Below the pieces are notes generated by a model. That model did no database searches. It saw only the letters and a program-made list of their open reading frames with translations, and was not told the DNA's origin. A stretch of DNA of 38,983 nt from Candidatus Brocadia carolinensis (GTDB taxonomy: Bacteria > Planctomycetota > Brocadiia > Brocadiales > Brocadiaceae): assembly GCA_002009475.1 (NCBI GenBank), contig AYTS01000060.1, positions 1 to 38,983 of the forward strand, given 5' to 3'. The translations under genes and the position numbers were made by a program. Of this stretch, positions 16,778 through 26,411 are shown piece by piece; positions within the stretch are counted from its first letter, which is position 1; each line of letters starts with the position of its first letter.

Positions 16778-17842
16778 TTATCTTTCAAAATACAATTCCG
16801 GTAAAATGATTTTCAATTCAATCTCTTCGTCAGGTATTTTCCAATAAATAATGAAGTTTGCTTTTGCCCCTTTTAATTGATAGCCTTCTTGCTGTCTGGA
16901 AACTATTGTAGCAAGAAACCTCTTAGAAAACTTTAGCACTGCCTTCCCCTTGGTATTTGAACATCCATCCCCATTTATTTTTAGCACATCACCGCTGATA
17001 AATTCTCCTATAAGGTGCTGACTGTTCATAAAATAATTTAACCAAACGTCTTTGAATGATAAGTGCATTGCTATTTGGTTTGGTGGCAGATAGGTTTTTC
17101 TATCTTCCGTTCTCACTAAGTTGTCTGCTGTAATGTTGTCAAGATAATTACCATTTAAATGAATCGTCAGGTTTTGTTTGGCTCTTGTCATTGCAACATA
17201 CAACTGTCGCTTCGCATCATCGGTTTGCGGATGAAAATTATCGAGTAATAAATACACATTGTCAAATTCTCTTCCTTTCGCTTTATGCATTGTTGAAACG
17301 AAAATTATTTCACCGTTTTTATCAAAAAAGTCTTCAAGTTTAGATTCCCTGATAAAAACATCCAAATCGGATTTATATTTTTTCTTTAGATTAGTAGCTT
17401 CAAAATCTTTAATGATGTTTTCACATATTTCCATTCTTGAACTCCGCTTAAATCTTTTTAGGAATTCCCTTTTTGCATTTTCCCAGATTTCGTCGCTAAT
17501 TACAAATACACCGTCTTCCAACTTTAATTCATTCAAGAAGAACCGGACTTCCAGAAGATTATACAAATTAAACCCATCATTACTTTGAATCAATTTTGCC
17601 TGAAATCCATTTTTGAGTAACAGTCCTGCTACTTGCAGCGCTTCCTCATTAGTTTTTGTCAAAACACAAGTAGTTCCTGCACGTTCTGTTGAAAGAACAT
17701 CCTTCACGAGTGGAGTAATAAGGTTATTGCTGGTGTAATGTACCAGCTTTATATTTCCATTGTCCTGCTGTTTTGCGGAAATTGGAGTACTTTTTAGCCG
17801 ACAGCGTATCTTCTTCAAAAATTGATTTGTGAATTCAACCAA
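16778..17842 (-). CDS. UvrD-like helicase C-terminal half (segment 4 of a fused protein)
   Basis: 354 residues carrying the second RecA-like core of a superfamily 1A helicase: the motif V region FVSTMHKAKGREFDNVYLLL and the motif VI region RQLYVAMTRAKQNL, followed by a ~130-residue tail of unknown fold. It continues the preceding segment: with one A fewer in the A8 run at 17896-17889, the previous frame reads TEKNATKHELIENYRSKGN straight into LVEFTNQFLKK here. It is therefore the end of a very large polypeptide beginning at 21580. The Met given as start is internal. The gap 17843-17873 is coding in the restored frame. Confidence 0.85.
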   Translation of the reverse strand: MVEFTNQFLKKIRCRLKSTPISAKQQDNGNIKLVHYTSNNLITPLVKDVLSTERAGTTCVLTKTNEEALQVAGLLLKNGFQAKLIQSNDGFNLYNLLEVRFFLNELKLEDGVFVISDEIWENAKREFLKRFKRSSRMEICENIIKDFEATNLKKKYKSDLDVFIRESKLEDFFDKNGEIIFVSTMHKAKGREFDNVYLLLDNFHPQTDDAKRQLYVAMTRAKQNLTIHLNGNYLDNITADNLVRTEDRKTYLPPNQIAMHLSFKDVWLNYFMNSQHLIGEFISGDVLKINGDGCSNTKGKAVLKFSKRFLATIVSRQQEGYQLKGAKANFIIYWKIPDEEIELKIILPELYFER

Positions 17843-17873
17843 ATTGCCTTTGCTCCTGTAGTTTTCAATGAGT

Positions 17874-19232
17874 TCATGTTTTGTAGCATTTTTTTTCTGT
17901 AATAAACTGCTCTAAATATTTTGAATCAGCGCCTCTGAAAGCGTAAATGTTTTGGTCGTCATCACCAACGGCAATTACTCTCATATCCTCGTTATGCTCC
18001 ATAAGTGCATTTATCAAAGCATATTCGACAGCGTCCATGTCTTGTGCTTCATCAATTACAAGAACCGTTTTTGTAATTCGGTTTACTTCAACTTCACCGT
18101 TATTAATTTTTTCAATAGCACTCTGCAGAATTGCATCTGATTTTTCTAAGCTTCCTACTTTGCCTAACAAGTCAAAACAATAAGAATGAAAAGTTTTTAT
18201 TTCGATGTAGTTAGCGGCATTACCGATTAGCTGGAGTAATCTCTTTTTGAACTCCGTTGCTGCTGCCCTTGAAAAAGTCACCATTAATAACTGCTCATGC
18301 TTTACATCTTCCATTAAAAGCAGGGAAGCTAATTTGTGAACCAAAACTCTTGTCTTACCGCTTCCGGGTCCGGCTGCAACAACAATATATCTTGTTTGAT
18401 TATCCTTAATTATTTTTAATTGCGATGGTGACAATGAACCAAATAATTGGTGGAACTTGGCAGGGGTTATATTACGTTTGATTTCATCCTGACGGCTTCC
18501 AGGAAAATACTTGTTTAAAAACGATGTGTAATTTAATTGAAAGTAATCATCAACAAACTGCAGGGCGCCTTTGTAATCTTCAAGCATTTTCCTTGCATAC
18601 TCACCAACAATGTGGATTTGCTGTATTTTGTTTTCATAAAACTGATGTAGTTTTTGGTAATCATCATTCTTGTATTGAGTTCTCGTATTCTGTTCAACCC
18701 TGTTAATGGTAAGCCGATTATAGACTACCAAAAATCCACCTTCTATTTTTATTGCATCAATTCTTGACAAATAGAATAGAGTGTCTTCTATATCCTCAAT
18801 AGTAATTTCCATTTTAAATAATTTACGCTCTTTCTCGAATGCTTCTTTAAGTTCATGTACAGAGAACTCTGTTAATACTTCTTCTTTTTTGGGTTCATCT
18901 TTATCAATATTAGCGTTTATCTTTCCATAGAGATAGCCAACAATAAATATTGCTAACTCATGTCTTTTTTCCGTTTTCTTTTTTAAAAACTCTTTCGGTT
19001 GAATGCAAACAGCCCGAATATGATTTTTAGAATATTCCACGTTTTGTCGTTTAATCCAATTTTTAATTGCCCAAAAATTAATTATCGTTTTAATCTTGTC
19101 TGGAGAAACATTTTTGCAGCCGTTTTCCCCGGCGTGCTCATTCAGTTCTTTCAGATGAAATATATTTTCCTCTTCTTCAAAAATCGGTAACAGATAATTT
19201 TCTATTTGGCTGAATGTTTCTACAATAGTCAA
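17874..19232 (-). CDS. UvrD-like helicase N-terminal half (segment 3 of a fused protein)
   Basis: Contains the ATPase core of an SF1A helicase: Walker A AAGPGSGKTRVLVHKLASLL, motif Ic-like TFSRAAATEF, Walker B VIDEAQD and motif III GDDDQNIYAFRGAD. About 240 residues before the Walker A form a helical linker. The frame is also open upstream of 19232. With one A removed at 19435-19428, the RecQ segment reads KKLFSSKSRKHTNDEAAEAR and on without stops through the 19233-19407 gap into this segment. So RecQ and UvrD are one protein. The apparent stop at 17874 comes from eight A at 17896-17889. Confidence 0.88.
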   Translation of the reverse strand: MTIVETFSQIENYLLPIFEEEENIFHLKELNEHAGENGCKNVSPDKIKTIINFWAIKNWIKRQNVEYSKNHIRAVCIQPKEFLKKKTEKRHELAIFIVGYLYGKINANIDKDEPKKEEVLTEFSVHELKEAFEKERKLFKMEITIEDIEDTLFYLSRIDAIKIEGGFLVVYNRLTINRVEQNTRTQYKNDDYQKLHQFYENKIQQIHIVGEYARKMLEDYKGALQFVDDYFQLNYTSFLNKYFPGSRQDEIKRNITPAKFHQLFGSLSPSQLKIIKDNQTRYIVVAAGPGSGKTRVLVHKLASLLLMEDVKHEQLLMVTFSRAAATEFKKRLLQLIGNAANYIEIKTFHSYCFDLLGKVGSLEKSDAILQSAIEKINNGEVEVNRITKTVLVIDEAQDMDAVEYALINALMEHNEDMRVIAVGDDDQNIYAFRGADSKYLEQFITEKKCYKT

Positions 19233-19407
19233 AGAACGGTTTTTATTCTCCCCCTTTTTTATAAAGGCGGTTAAATCTTTTGTATCTGCTAAAATATTTT
19301 CTTCACGGAGTAGGTTGATAATATTTATGACTTCCGCCCTTACTATTCCAAGATGGTCTGAAATGTAGTCGACCCTTGCTTCGGCGGCTTCATCATTGGT
19401 GTGTTTT

Positions 19408-21153
19408 CTACTCTTGCTTGAGAATAGTTTTTTTTATAATTCTTACCGCATTTACTTTTTGATTTTTATCAAACCTTGATGATTGAGTTATTGTATTAAT
19501 GGCATCCTGAGCAGTTTTGGACAAAATACTATTGGCAAAAATCTTTGGCATGTTTTGTCCCCGTTTCAAATAGCCAGCAACTTCGAGTGCTGCAATTGCC
19601 GTTGTGACTCGCGTCTCAATTTCTACAACGTTATCATCCCAACCAGCTTTTCGTGCAATTTCCAAAGCCGAATTAGATGCAGTTGAACGAAATCTTGTAA
19701 TTTCTTTGATTGCTTTCCAAACTTGCTGAATCTCCCTGATGCCAAGTTTTGTTTGATTGAGTAAGATGAAGTGCTTGACAAGGTCTTCTTCGTTGAACAG
19801 GACAAAACAATCGGCGGTAATATTTTCATCTCTGCCTGCCCTTCCTGCCTCTTGAATGTAGTTCTCTAATGAATCAGAAATATCATAGTGAATAACCATT
19901 CCAACATCTTTTTTATCCACCCCCATTCCAAAAGCTGATGTCGCAACCATTATTTGAATTTCACCTGATATGAAAGCATTTTGGTTTTCAGTTTTTTCCT
20001 TAACATCCATTTTGCCGTGATAAGGTTTAGCACTAAAGCCATCTTCATTTAATCTTTTCGCAAGCTCGTATGCCCTTTGTGTTCTGGAAACATAAATAAT
20101 AGACGGACAATTATTTTGTTCTATAAGGTCTCTGGTAGTACTGTATTTTTCCTCTTCGTTACCTTTCTGAAATACTCTATAGTGCAAGTTTGCTCTTGAA
20201 GCGTTTGACCTGAAAATTTCCAGGTTAATGGACAATTTTTCTTTAAAATAAGAACAGATATCCTCAATAACTTTTCGTTTTGCAGTTGCAGTAAAACAAG
20301 AAACAGGAATTACATCTTCAAGATTTTTTTTCTCCTGAAGCAATTTGATAAAATCTCCTATGTATAAATAATCAACCCTGAAATCCTGTCCCCACGATGA
20401 AAAACAGTGTGCTTCATCAATTACGAAACGAACAACGTTTCTTCCCAATAAAAGCCGTTCAATAGTTTTTGAACGCAGGGATTCGGGTGATAGGTAAAGA
20501 ATGGATGCGGAACCATCTTCAACTCTTTCAAATGATTTTCCTCTTTCAATTGGGTCGAGTAAACCGTTAATCGTCACTGCATCAGTGATTCCAACTTTCT
20601 CTAAATTATCAACCTGATCTTTCATCAATGACTGCAAAGGGGAAATTACAACGGTCAGTCCTTTTGTGTTCTCTCCGCTCATCAATGCTGGCACTTGAAA
20701 TGTTATTGACTTGCCGCCGCCAGTTGGGAAAACAGCCAAAATGGATTTGTTTTCTACGGCGGCTTTTACAGCGTTTTCTTGCAGCGGCTGATAAGCATAC
20801 GTTCTAAAGGAGTCAAAACCAAAGTATCTTTTAAGTCCTTTATGTACGTCCAACGCCTGGTCGCAATAAACGCAACCACTCAGGCAAGGTCTGTTCCTGA
20901 GCAAAAACATTATTCGTTCAACTTCTGGGTAATTTTTGAGAACCCAGGGCGGTGTAATTGAATATCGGTTTCGGCAAGCTATTAATGACAAACAATATGC
21001 CAACTCAATCGGGTATTGTGCAATAGATTCATTTAGCTTTGCCTGGCTGCAAATTTCCTTGTGAAATATTTCCTGAATAAGCGGTTCAAGTTTTGAATCA
21101 TTACTCTGGTATGCGATAAAGTTAAAAAAAAGAGCGAAACTCCTTTTTATCAT
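19408..21153 (-). CDS. RecQ-family helicase (segment 2 of a fused protein)
   Basis: Superfamily 2 3'-5' DNA helicase. Motif 0 and Walker A: PLQENAVKAAVENK and FPTGGGKSITFQVPAL. Walker B with the RecQ aromatic loop: IDEAHCFSSWGQDFR. Motif III: FTATA. Motifs V and VI: ATSAFGMGVDKKDV and YIQEAGRAGRD. Ahead of the helicase is an unusual CLSGCVYC cysteine cluster. A winged-helix-like region follows; no HRDC domain is seen. It joins the exonuclease segment upstream (T8 at 21131-21124 on the coding strand) and the UvrD segment downstream (A8 at 19435-19428). In this context it is more likely a nucleic-acid remodelling factor than the housekeeping RecQ. Confidence 0.9.
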   Translation of the reverse strand: MIKRSFALFFNFIAYQSNDSKLEPLIQEIFHKEICSQAKLNESIAQYPIELAYCLSLIACRNRYSITPPWVLKNYPEVERIMFLLRNRPCLSGCVYCDQALDVHKGLKRYFGFDSFRTYAYQPLQENAVKAAVENKSILAVFPTGGGKSITFQVPALMSGENTKGLTVVISPLQSLMKDQVDNLEKVGITDAVTINGLLDPIERGKSFERVEDGSASILYLSPESLRSKTIERLLLGRNVVRFVIDEAHCFSSWGQDFRVDYLYIGDFIKLLQEKKNLEDVIPVSCFTATAKRKVIEDICSYFKEKLSINLEIFRSNASRANLHYRVFQKGNEEEKYSTTRDLIEQNNCPSIIYVSRTQRAYELAKRLNEDGFSAKPYHGKMDVKEKTENQNAFISGEIQIMVATSAFGMGVDKKDVGMVIHYDISDSLENYIQEAGRAGRDENITADCFVLFNEEDLVKHFILLNQTKLGIREIQQVWKAIKEITRFRSTASNSALEIARKAGWDDNVVEIETRVTTAIAALEVAGYLKRGQNMPKIFANSILSKTAQDAINTITQSSRFDKNQKVNAVRIIKKTILKQE

Positions 21154-21580
21154 TCAGCAGCAAATAAAAAATTCGTTTTAGAGATTCGTCTTTCTGATTA
21201 AATGCTGCAACTTCATCAAAGAAAAGATCTCTTGCTTTTATTGAATCATTGAGCGGGTTATTTGTATCTTCAGTTTGCAGTTTATCATCTTTCAATAAAG
21301 CATGATACGGCCTGGCAGGGAAAAGCAGCGGAGAGAGAAACAATGTGTCAATAATGTTTGACTGACTTATTCCGGCGTCACTGATAGCTTTTTGAATGTA
21401 TTTCAAATCATGGTTGAGAATATTGTGACCGCAAATGAATTTTGTACCTTTCAAAAAGGCAACGAAACCTGCAACCGAATTTGAATGAAAAGAACTGCCG
21501 TTATCCTTAACACCACCAATGTCAAGGATTCTTCGGTTTTTTGGCTCAATCTCCGTATCAATAAAAGCAATGGAAGTCAT
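21122..21580 (-). CDS. DEDD 3'-5' exonuclease domain (segment 1 of a fused protein)
   Basis: 152 residues with exonuclease features: FIDTE (Asp and Glu of Exo I) near the N-terminus, GHNILNHDLKYI (Exo II) and NNPLNDSIKARDLFF (Exo III-like Asp). The usual His of DEDDh enzymes is not obvious, so the subtype is open. The ATG at 21580 is the true start of the giant protein; only a weak AAAGAGA-like site lies upstream. It follows the GIY-YIG gene by 20 bases. Removing one T from the coding-strand T8 (21131-21124) reads EFRSFFNFIAYQSND without interruption into the RecQ segment. Confidence 0.8.
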   Translation of the reverse strand: MTSIAFIDTEIEPKNRRILDIGGVKDNGSSFHSNSVAGFVAFLKGTKFICGHNILNHDLKYIQKAISDAGISQSNIIDTLFLSPLLFPARPYHALLKDDKLQTEDTNNPLNDSIKARDLFFDEVAAFNQKDESLKRIFYLLLNDKKEFRSFF

Positions 21581-21600
21581 TATTCAGATCGATATTCTCT

Positions 21601-21873
21601 TTATAATTCTTTTATTTTAATTTTTCCTTCTACGAACATCTCTTTTTTGATTTTTGGTAGCTTTTTTACTTTTGCTTCTGTCTTTAACGCCAGGCTTTTA
21701 CTTCCGATCTTCTTTTTCACAACCAACGTCAGAGGGGCCTTTCCCCTTAAACATTTTGCCCCTTTTTTGCCATTACTTGTATGTTCCGTAAATCTCCTTT
21801 TCACATCGGTGGTAATGCCTGTGTATAACCGCCCCTGTTTGCACCGTATTACATACAAAAACCAATCTTTCAT
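21601..21873 (-). CDS. GIY-YIG nuclease-fold protein (YhbQ/UPF0213 type)
   Basis: A 90-residue single-domain GIY-YIG protein: FLYVIRCKQGRLYTGITTDV, with the paired strands corresponding to GIY and YIG, followed by KRRFTEHTSNGKKGAK (conserved Arg and His) and KTEAKVKKLPKIKKE with the metal-binding Glu. Family members are small putative DNA endonucleases linked to DNA damage responses, mostly uncharacterised. It is the middle gene of a tight same-strand set, 38 bases after yaeQ and 20 bases before the exonuclease-RecQ-UvrD gene. Confidence 0.9.
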   Translation of the reverse strand: MKDWFLYVIRCKQGRLYTGITTDVKRRFTEHTSNGKKGAKCLRGKAPLTLVVKKKIGSKSLALKTEAKVKKLPKIKKEMFVEGKIKIKEL

Positions 21874-21911
21874 TTCTTTATTTTACTCATACGGTAATTT
21901 TTTCAGATTCC

Positions 21912-22460
21912 TTAACTTTCTTGTTTTTTCCACTTTATCGGACAAATCTTCACGGTTTTATCCCCGACTGATATCCACACTTCCCCCTCCTGGATAGTGC
22001 ACGGGAGGTCCATGGTGCGTTGTGCCAACGCAGCCATTTCCTGAATGGATTCCGAAGGCAGGTTTATTACCGATAGATTTTTGAAACGATGGACATCGGG
22101 ACTTATTTTTTTCCACCAGGCGTTTGCGCTGTTGCCGCTATAGGTGTAGATAATGACCTCTTTAGCCCGGACACAGGCCTTGCGGATCTGTTTTTCGTCT
22201 GGCTGCCCAATCTCTATCCACACCTCAATATTTCCGCACAAATCTTTTTGCCACAGGTCTGGCTCATCTCCTCTGCTTACGCCTTGAGTGAATACAAGAT
22301 CTTCGTGGGCGTTCAGGACAAATGCCACTAACCGCGCCATCATGCGGACGTCATTCTCTGAGGGATGCCGTGCTATAGTGAGTTTATGATCGTGGAAGTA
22401 ATTGCGGTCAATGTTCGCTATATTCAGGGTGATTTTAAAGATAGTTGCTTTTATTGCCAT
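21912..22460 (-). CDS. yaeQ: YaeQ family protein
   Basis: 182 residues, the normal YaeQ length. Recognisable blocks are FKITLNIANIDRNYF, LTIARHPSENDVRMMARLVA, DEPDLWQKDLCGNIEVWIEI and GQPDEKQIRKACVRAKEV. YaeQ proteins adopt a PD-(D/E)XK nuclease-like fold and keep a D...E...Q constellation, but their substrate is unknown; the E. coli member was first reported through RfaH suppression. It is the first gene of the nuclease/helicase cluster, divergent from the TPR gene with about 160 bases between them. Confidence 0.93.
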   Translation of the reverse strand: MAIKATIFKITLNIANIDRNYFHDHKLTIARHPSENDVRMMARLVAFVLNAHEDLVFTQGVSRGDEPDLWQKDLCGNIEVWIEIGQPDEKQIRKACVRAKEVIIYTYSGNSANAWWKKISPDVHRFKNLSVINLPSESIQEMAALAQRTMDLPCTIQEGEVWISVGDKTVKICPIKWKKQES

Positions 22461-22554
22461 AAGTATAGTGTTACAGTATAAAAAAACATCCTTTGCGGAA
22501 TTATGATATCCTGCAAACGAGAAATCATCATTTGATGGTAGCTATTTTTTGTTA

Positions 22555-22563
22555 TGATATAAT
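22555..22563 (+). promoter_or_regulatory. extended -10 promoter before the TPR gene
   Basis: TGATATAAT is a perfect TATAAT with the extended TGn. A weak -35-like TTGATG lies 20 bases upstream. It is in the 160-base divergent gap between yaeQ and the TPR gene. Confidence 0.5.
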
Positions 22564-22620
22564 AATTCCGTAAAAAATGAAACTGATATCAGGAATCAAT
22601 ATTATCGGGGAGATTTTGAA

Positions 22621-23477
22621 ATGGCCACGTTAGTAAGCATAATGAAGCATCTTTGCCGCTGCGCAACAAAAGTCTTTTTTATCTTGGCGCTGTCTGGTAC
22701 TTGCGCCTTGCCTGCCTATCCTCAGGGAAATTCGTGGAAGGAACTCCATAATAATGCCTCATCCCTTTTACAAAATAAGAGATATGCAGATGGAATCAAG
22801 GTGGGTGAAGAGGCATTAAAGGTAGCAAAAAAAAACATTTCCTTCCGGCGATACGCGCATTGCCGATTCTATGGACCTGCTGGGAATTCTTTACAGAACC
22901 TATGGCAGATATACTGAAGCAGAACCGCTCTTTCGTCAGGCCCTCGTCATGTATAAAAAATCACTAGGGGCAGACCATCCCTCCGTTGCCACTGTATTGT
23001 ATGAGCTTGGCGAACTGTTTTTCCTTCAGAATAAATATACTGAAGCTGAGCCCTTTTACAAGCAATCTCTCGGTATCTATGAGAAGGTGTTTGGTCCGGA
23101 TCACTCCGATGTTGTCAATGCCCTGAACAGATTGGGAGAGCTTTATCAAGACCAGAAGAAATATGCGGAAGCGATACCTTTCTACAAACGAGCATTAACC
23201 ATCGAAGAAAAAACACTCGGCTCAGAGCATCCCGACCTTGCCTCTGCAATGAACAATCTGGCAACACTCTATTACTATCAGGGTGACAACACGATGGCTG
23301 AGTCCCTCTATAAGCAGGCGCTTGAAATATACGAAAAAGAATACGGCAATGATCACCCTTTTGTTGCAACCGTACTGGAAAAAATGGCAGAATTTTATGA
23401 GAAAACCGGAAGAAAAAGACGAGGCGAAACTATTGAAAGAAAGAGTGAAGAAGATCTATTCAAATTATCAGAAGTAA
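22621..23477 (+). pseudogene. exported TPR protein (kinesin-light-chain type), two single-base breaks
   Basis: It starts at ATG 22621 behind GGGAG with a signal peptide (hydrophobic ~15-32, AYPQG). Then come tetratricopeptide repeats of about 42 residues in the kinesin-light-chain style: YTEAEPLFRQALVMYKKSLG, DHPSVATVLYELGELF, and so on, five to six units to YEKTGRK. TPR arrays are protein-binding scaffolds. The frame breaks at nine A (22827-22835); with eight A it reads KKTFPSGDTRIADSMDLLG. It breaks again at five A (23413-23417); with four A it ends GRKDEAKLLKERVKKIYSNY to TAA 23477. Corrected length is about 285 residues. Both lesions are extra A in A runs. Confidence 0.8.
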
Positions 23478-23493
23478 TCATGCTTTTGTTTTT

Positions 23494-23625
23494 GCACCGA
23501 ATGGTTCTACTGAGACCTTGTCGTGAGCCTGATCGAACAAGTCCACTTCCAACGCTTTTCTCAATGGTGGATGTGCCCTGCCCTCGCAAACTCGGGACAG
23601 GCTTCATCTACCCTTAAAACAACTT
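23494..23625 (+). repeat. dispersed repeat, copy 1
   Basis: About 130 bases that match the segment at about 26555-26700 in the same orientation. Shared landmarks are CGTGAGCCTGATCGAACA, the GTCCAC-TTC block, TGGTGGATG, GCAAACTC and CAGGCTTCATC. The two copies flank the large DUF362 gene. It contains no gene. Confidence 0.65.
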
Positions 23626-23631
23626 GCCTTT

Positions 23632-26411
23632 TTACTCCCACAATCTGAAGATAATCTTGTTTATTACCTCGTGAAGCCATGATGGCGGACGATTGGGGTA
23701 TTTAAAAAAGATCTCCCTCGCATTGGCAAATAGCGGGCGGAGTTCGTTCATAAGGGCAGATTCTGTTGGTCTGGGAGGGAAAGCGGGATCCATTTCGCTC
23801 ATAATGTAGTAAAGAGGATAACCGAAGGTGTAATGTCTGTCAATCATATGTGCGCCAAAGCTGCCAATTCTCAGGGTATTAGACCAGAACTTATACAGGC
23901 GGTCGTCTCCGGTAATCCGTATCCGTGGTTTTCCGAAGACCTTTATCGCTTCCTGCATGTATCGGGACAGCAGGGGATCCAGTCCCATCTTGGCAGCGCT
24001 ACCCAGTCGACCGCCACGAGATTTTCACCGGCAATGATGGTCTGCGTAAGTTGCGGATAAGGGTCTGCAAAGATGCCGAAAGGCCCGTCAGCGCTAACCA
24101 CGGCATCGATGAAACCGAAATGGACAGGAAACGCCTTTATATAATCGATGGTAGGTTCGTAGATATCTCCCATATCGCAGTGATACACCTTGTATTTGAA
24201 CTCCATGGGCAGCGCGCCGTATATGTTCTTGAGAGTAAGGGTGTAGTAGGCATAATTGTGCGTCTTGTTCTTGGCGAAGGATATCCGGAAATCGGCCGCT
24301 TTCCATTCTTTATTCACCGGATGCTTGCCGAGTTTGCCGCCGTAATTCCACTCCTCAAGGTCCTCTGAGAGGTCAATAATCTGATATTTGCCTCCTTCCC
24401 GGTAGCCGATATGCCGTGCCACAGCTTTGACATCACGGTTGCTGAAAAATTTGCTCAGGGTGCTTCTGGCCTCAGCTACCATGATCTTCCGGAACCCCTT
24501 TTCATATATCCTCTCTGCCAGGTGTTCCACAAGGGCGGGATCTGTAAAGGTGGACTTATCCACCAGGGAATAGAAGAACATAAAATTGGGTTTAATGATG
24601 ATGGAGAAGTCTTCTCTGCTTTTCCCTGACCGGGCAAATGCCTGCTCCAGCACCTGAAAAAAACCTGATCCTTCCATCGCCTTATCCAGGACTTTAAATT
24701 TTTCCTGACTTTGGTAAATGTCCAGCACTTTCTCATTGCTTGCAGGCTTACCGTCCCATGCATCTGCATCTTTATAGGTAGAAACGGCCACGATGGTTTC
24801 TTTGTCAGAATTTATCGGGGCGGTGTTTATGGCATCAATATATTCTTCCAGACCGTAAAAGGTTTTCCCATTATTCTCAATCTGAACAATCCGCCTCAGG
24901 AGCACGCCTGATGGGTAGTGATCATTCACCAGGGTGAGAACCTTATCATTTACTACTTTTGGCTGAGCCGGATTTTCAGCGATGGAGTCTTTCAGGACGA
25001 GGTTTTTCTTAATATTTCTCTGGATTACCTTGCCCAGCGCCTTATCAATCAAATCCTTAAAGTACCATTCTCTTTCATTTCTCAGGGTGCCTGAGTTCAT
25101 TTTGAGAAAGAGGGTCTGCCCGGCAGGGTCTATTCCACAAAGGTAATTATAATAGAGGGTCGGTTCCCTGAGATTATTGATTTCCCCCAACTCTCCCTCA
25201 CCGAAGGTGCTTTTTGGGTCAAGAGAGTACGTGGTCGTTCCCTGAGCATCGGTAATGCTGATCGTGCCGCTTTTTACCTGTACCCTGTGGGGAATGGTAA
25301 AATACCCAAGGAGTGGGAAGAAGGTCAGGTACTTTCGTACTTCCTGTTCGAAAGTATCCGGTATTAAACCGGTTATTTGTTCCACAGTTTTAAAGGACAT
25401 GTCTACCTTGGTATCGTATTTTTGGGCCTTCAGGGTCAGGGTAATCTGAACCTGAACCTTATCGATACTACCACCTTCTTTATACTCTTTTATTTCGGAG
25501 AACGAAACGGAGTGGCCATTGCGAATACGATATAATTCACCTTTGTACCGGTAGCGATTGTCATCCAGTTTGACGGACAAACCTTTGAGTGACTGTCTGG
25601 TAATGCCAAAGCGGAGCGGTTCTTCCTGATCACCATTTGATATCAAAAGTGCGACGTCGCTCATGGTTTCTTCGTCCCCCCAGGGGAAACCCTTGTCATG
25701 CTCACCCGAGAAAAAGAAAAATGCCCTTGAGGTATCTTCTCCTTCTTTTTTAAGATTTCCGGAAAGGACTAAATTTTCATACCGTGTTGTATACAGGAAC
25801 CTGGGCCCCGGGGCAAATGTCTTCAGCGTCTCTGCCATAAAGAAACCGGCGTATTTGGCAAGGGTCGCATACTTTTCCAGCGGGTTGCTCGCCCCTGTGA
25901 CCTCGCTCGTTTGTATCATTTTCTTAAGAGAAGCCATGTCTTTGATCCTGAAATACATGACGCCACTGCCATACAGCCTTCCCGACTCATCTTTTCCCTC
26001 GTATATTCTTACAAACAGGGTCGTCAAATCATCAAGGATGTCGAAAGCCTTGTCATTAAAAATGTCCTTAAAGCCGGTAAAGTAATACTCCTTGCCATCA
26101 GGACCGGTGAAGGTAAAACGGTAACGCATGTTCCTGTGTCCGGTTTCCTCGTTAACGTCAAAGAGATTAAACCTGCCGCCTCTCATCGTCATTCCTTTGT
26201 CGCCCCCTATCGACGTGCAGTAAAACTTTCCGGCAACTTTGGCTTCGTGGGAAGAAACCTGAATGAAGTCATCAACAGAATCTATCGTTATTTGCACGTC
26301 AAATTTAACCGGGTTGTTGTGTCGTATGCCATAGTCCTCCCCGTCCCGGAAGTTCCTGATATTTTCACCAAGATAACCGTCCATGTCTTCTTTAAAGCGT
26401 ATGCCAGGCAT
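23632..26411 (-). pseudogene. two-domain protein: lipocalin-like N-terminal region plus DUF362, one frameshift
   Basis: Starts at ATG 26411 behind GGGAGGGGAG. Residues ~1-300 contain blocks such as DVQITIDSVDDFI, YRFTFTGPDGKEYYFTGFKD and FDILDDLTTLFVRIYEG, which I remember from the N-terminal extension of some GMC/cholesterol-oxidase-like proteins; the role is unknown. The last ~350 residues are DUF362-like: IIIKPNFMFFYS, FRISFAKNKTHNYAYYTLTLKNIYGAL and GENLVAVDWV. Near 23990 one base is missing: VAVDWV should run into AAKMGLDPLLSRYM and on to the stop at 23632, giving about 926 residues. Unlike most breaks here, this is a missing base outside an A/T run. No signal peptide is visible. Confidence 0.75.
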
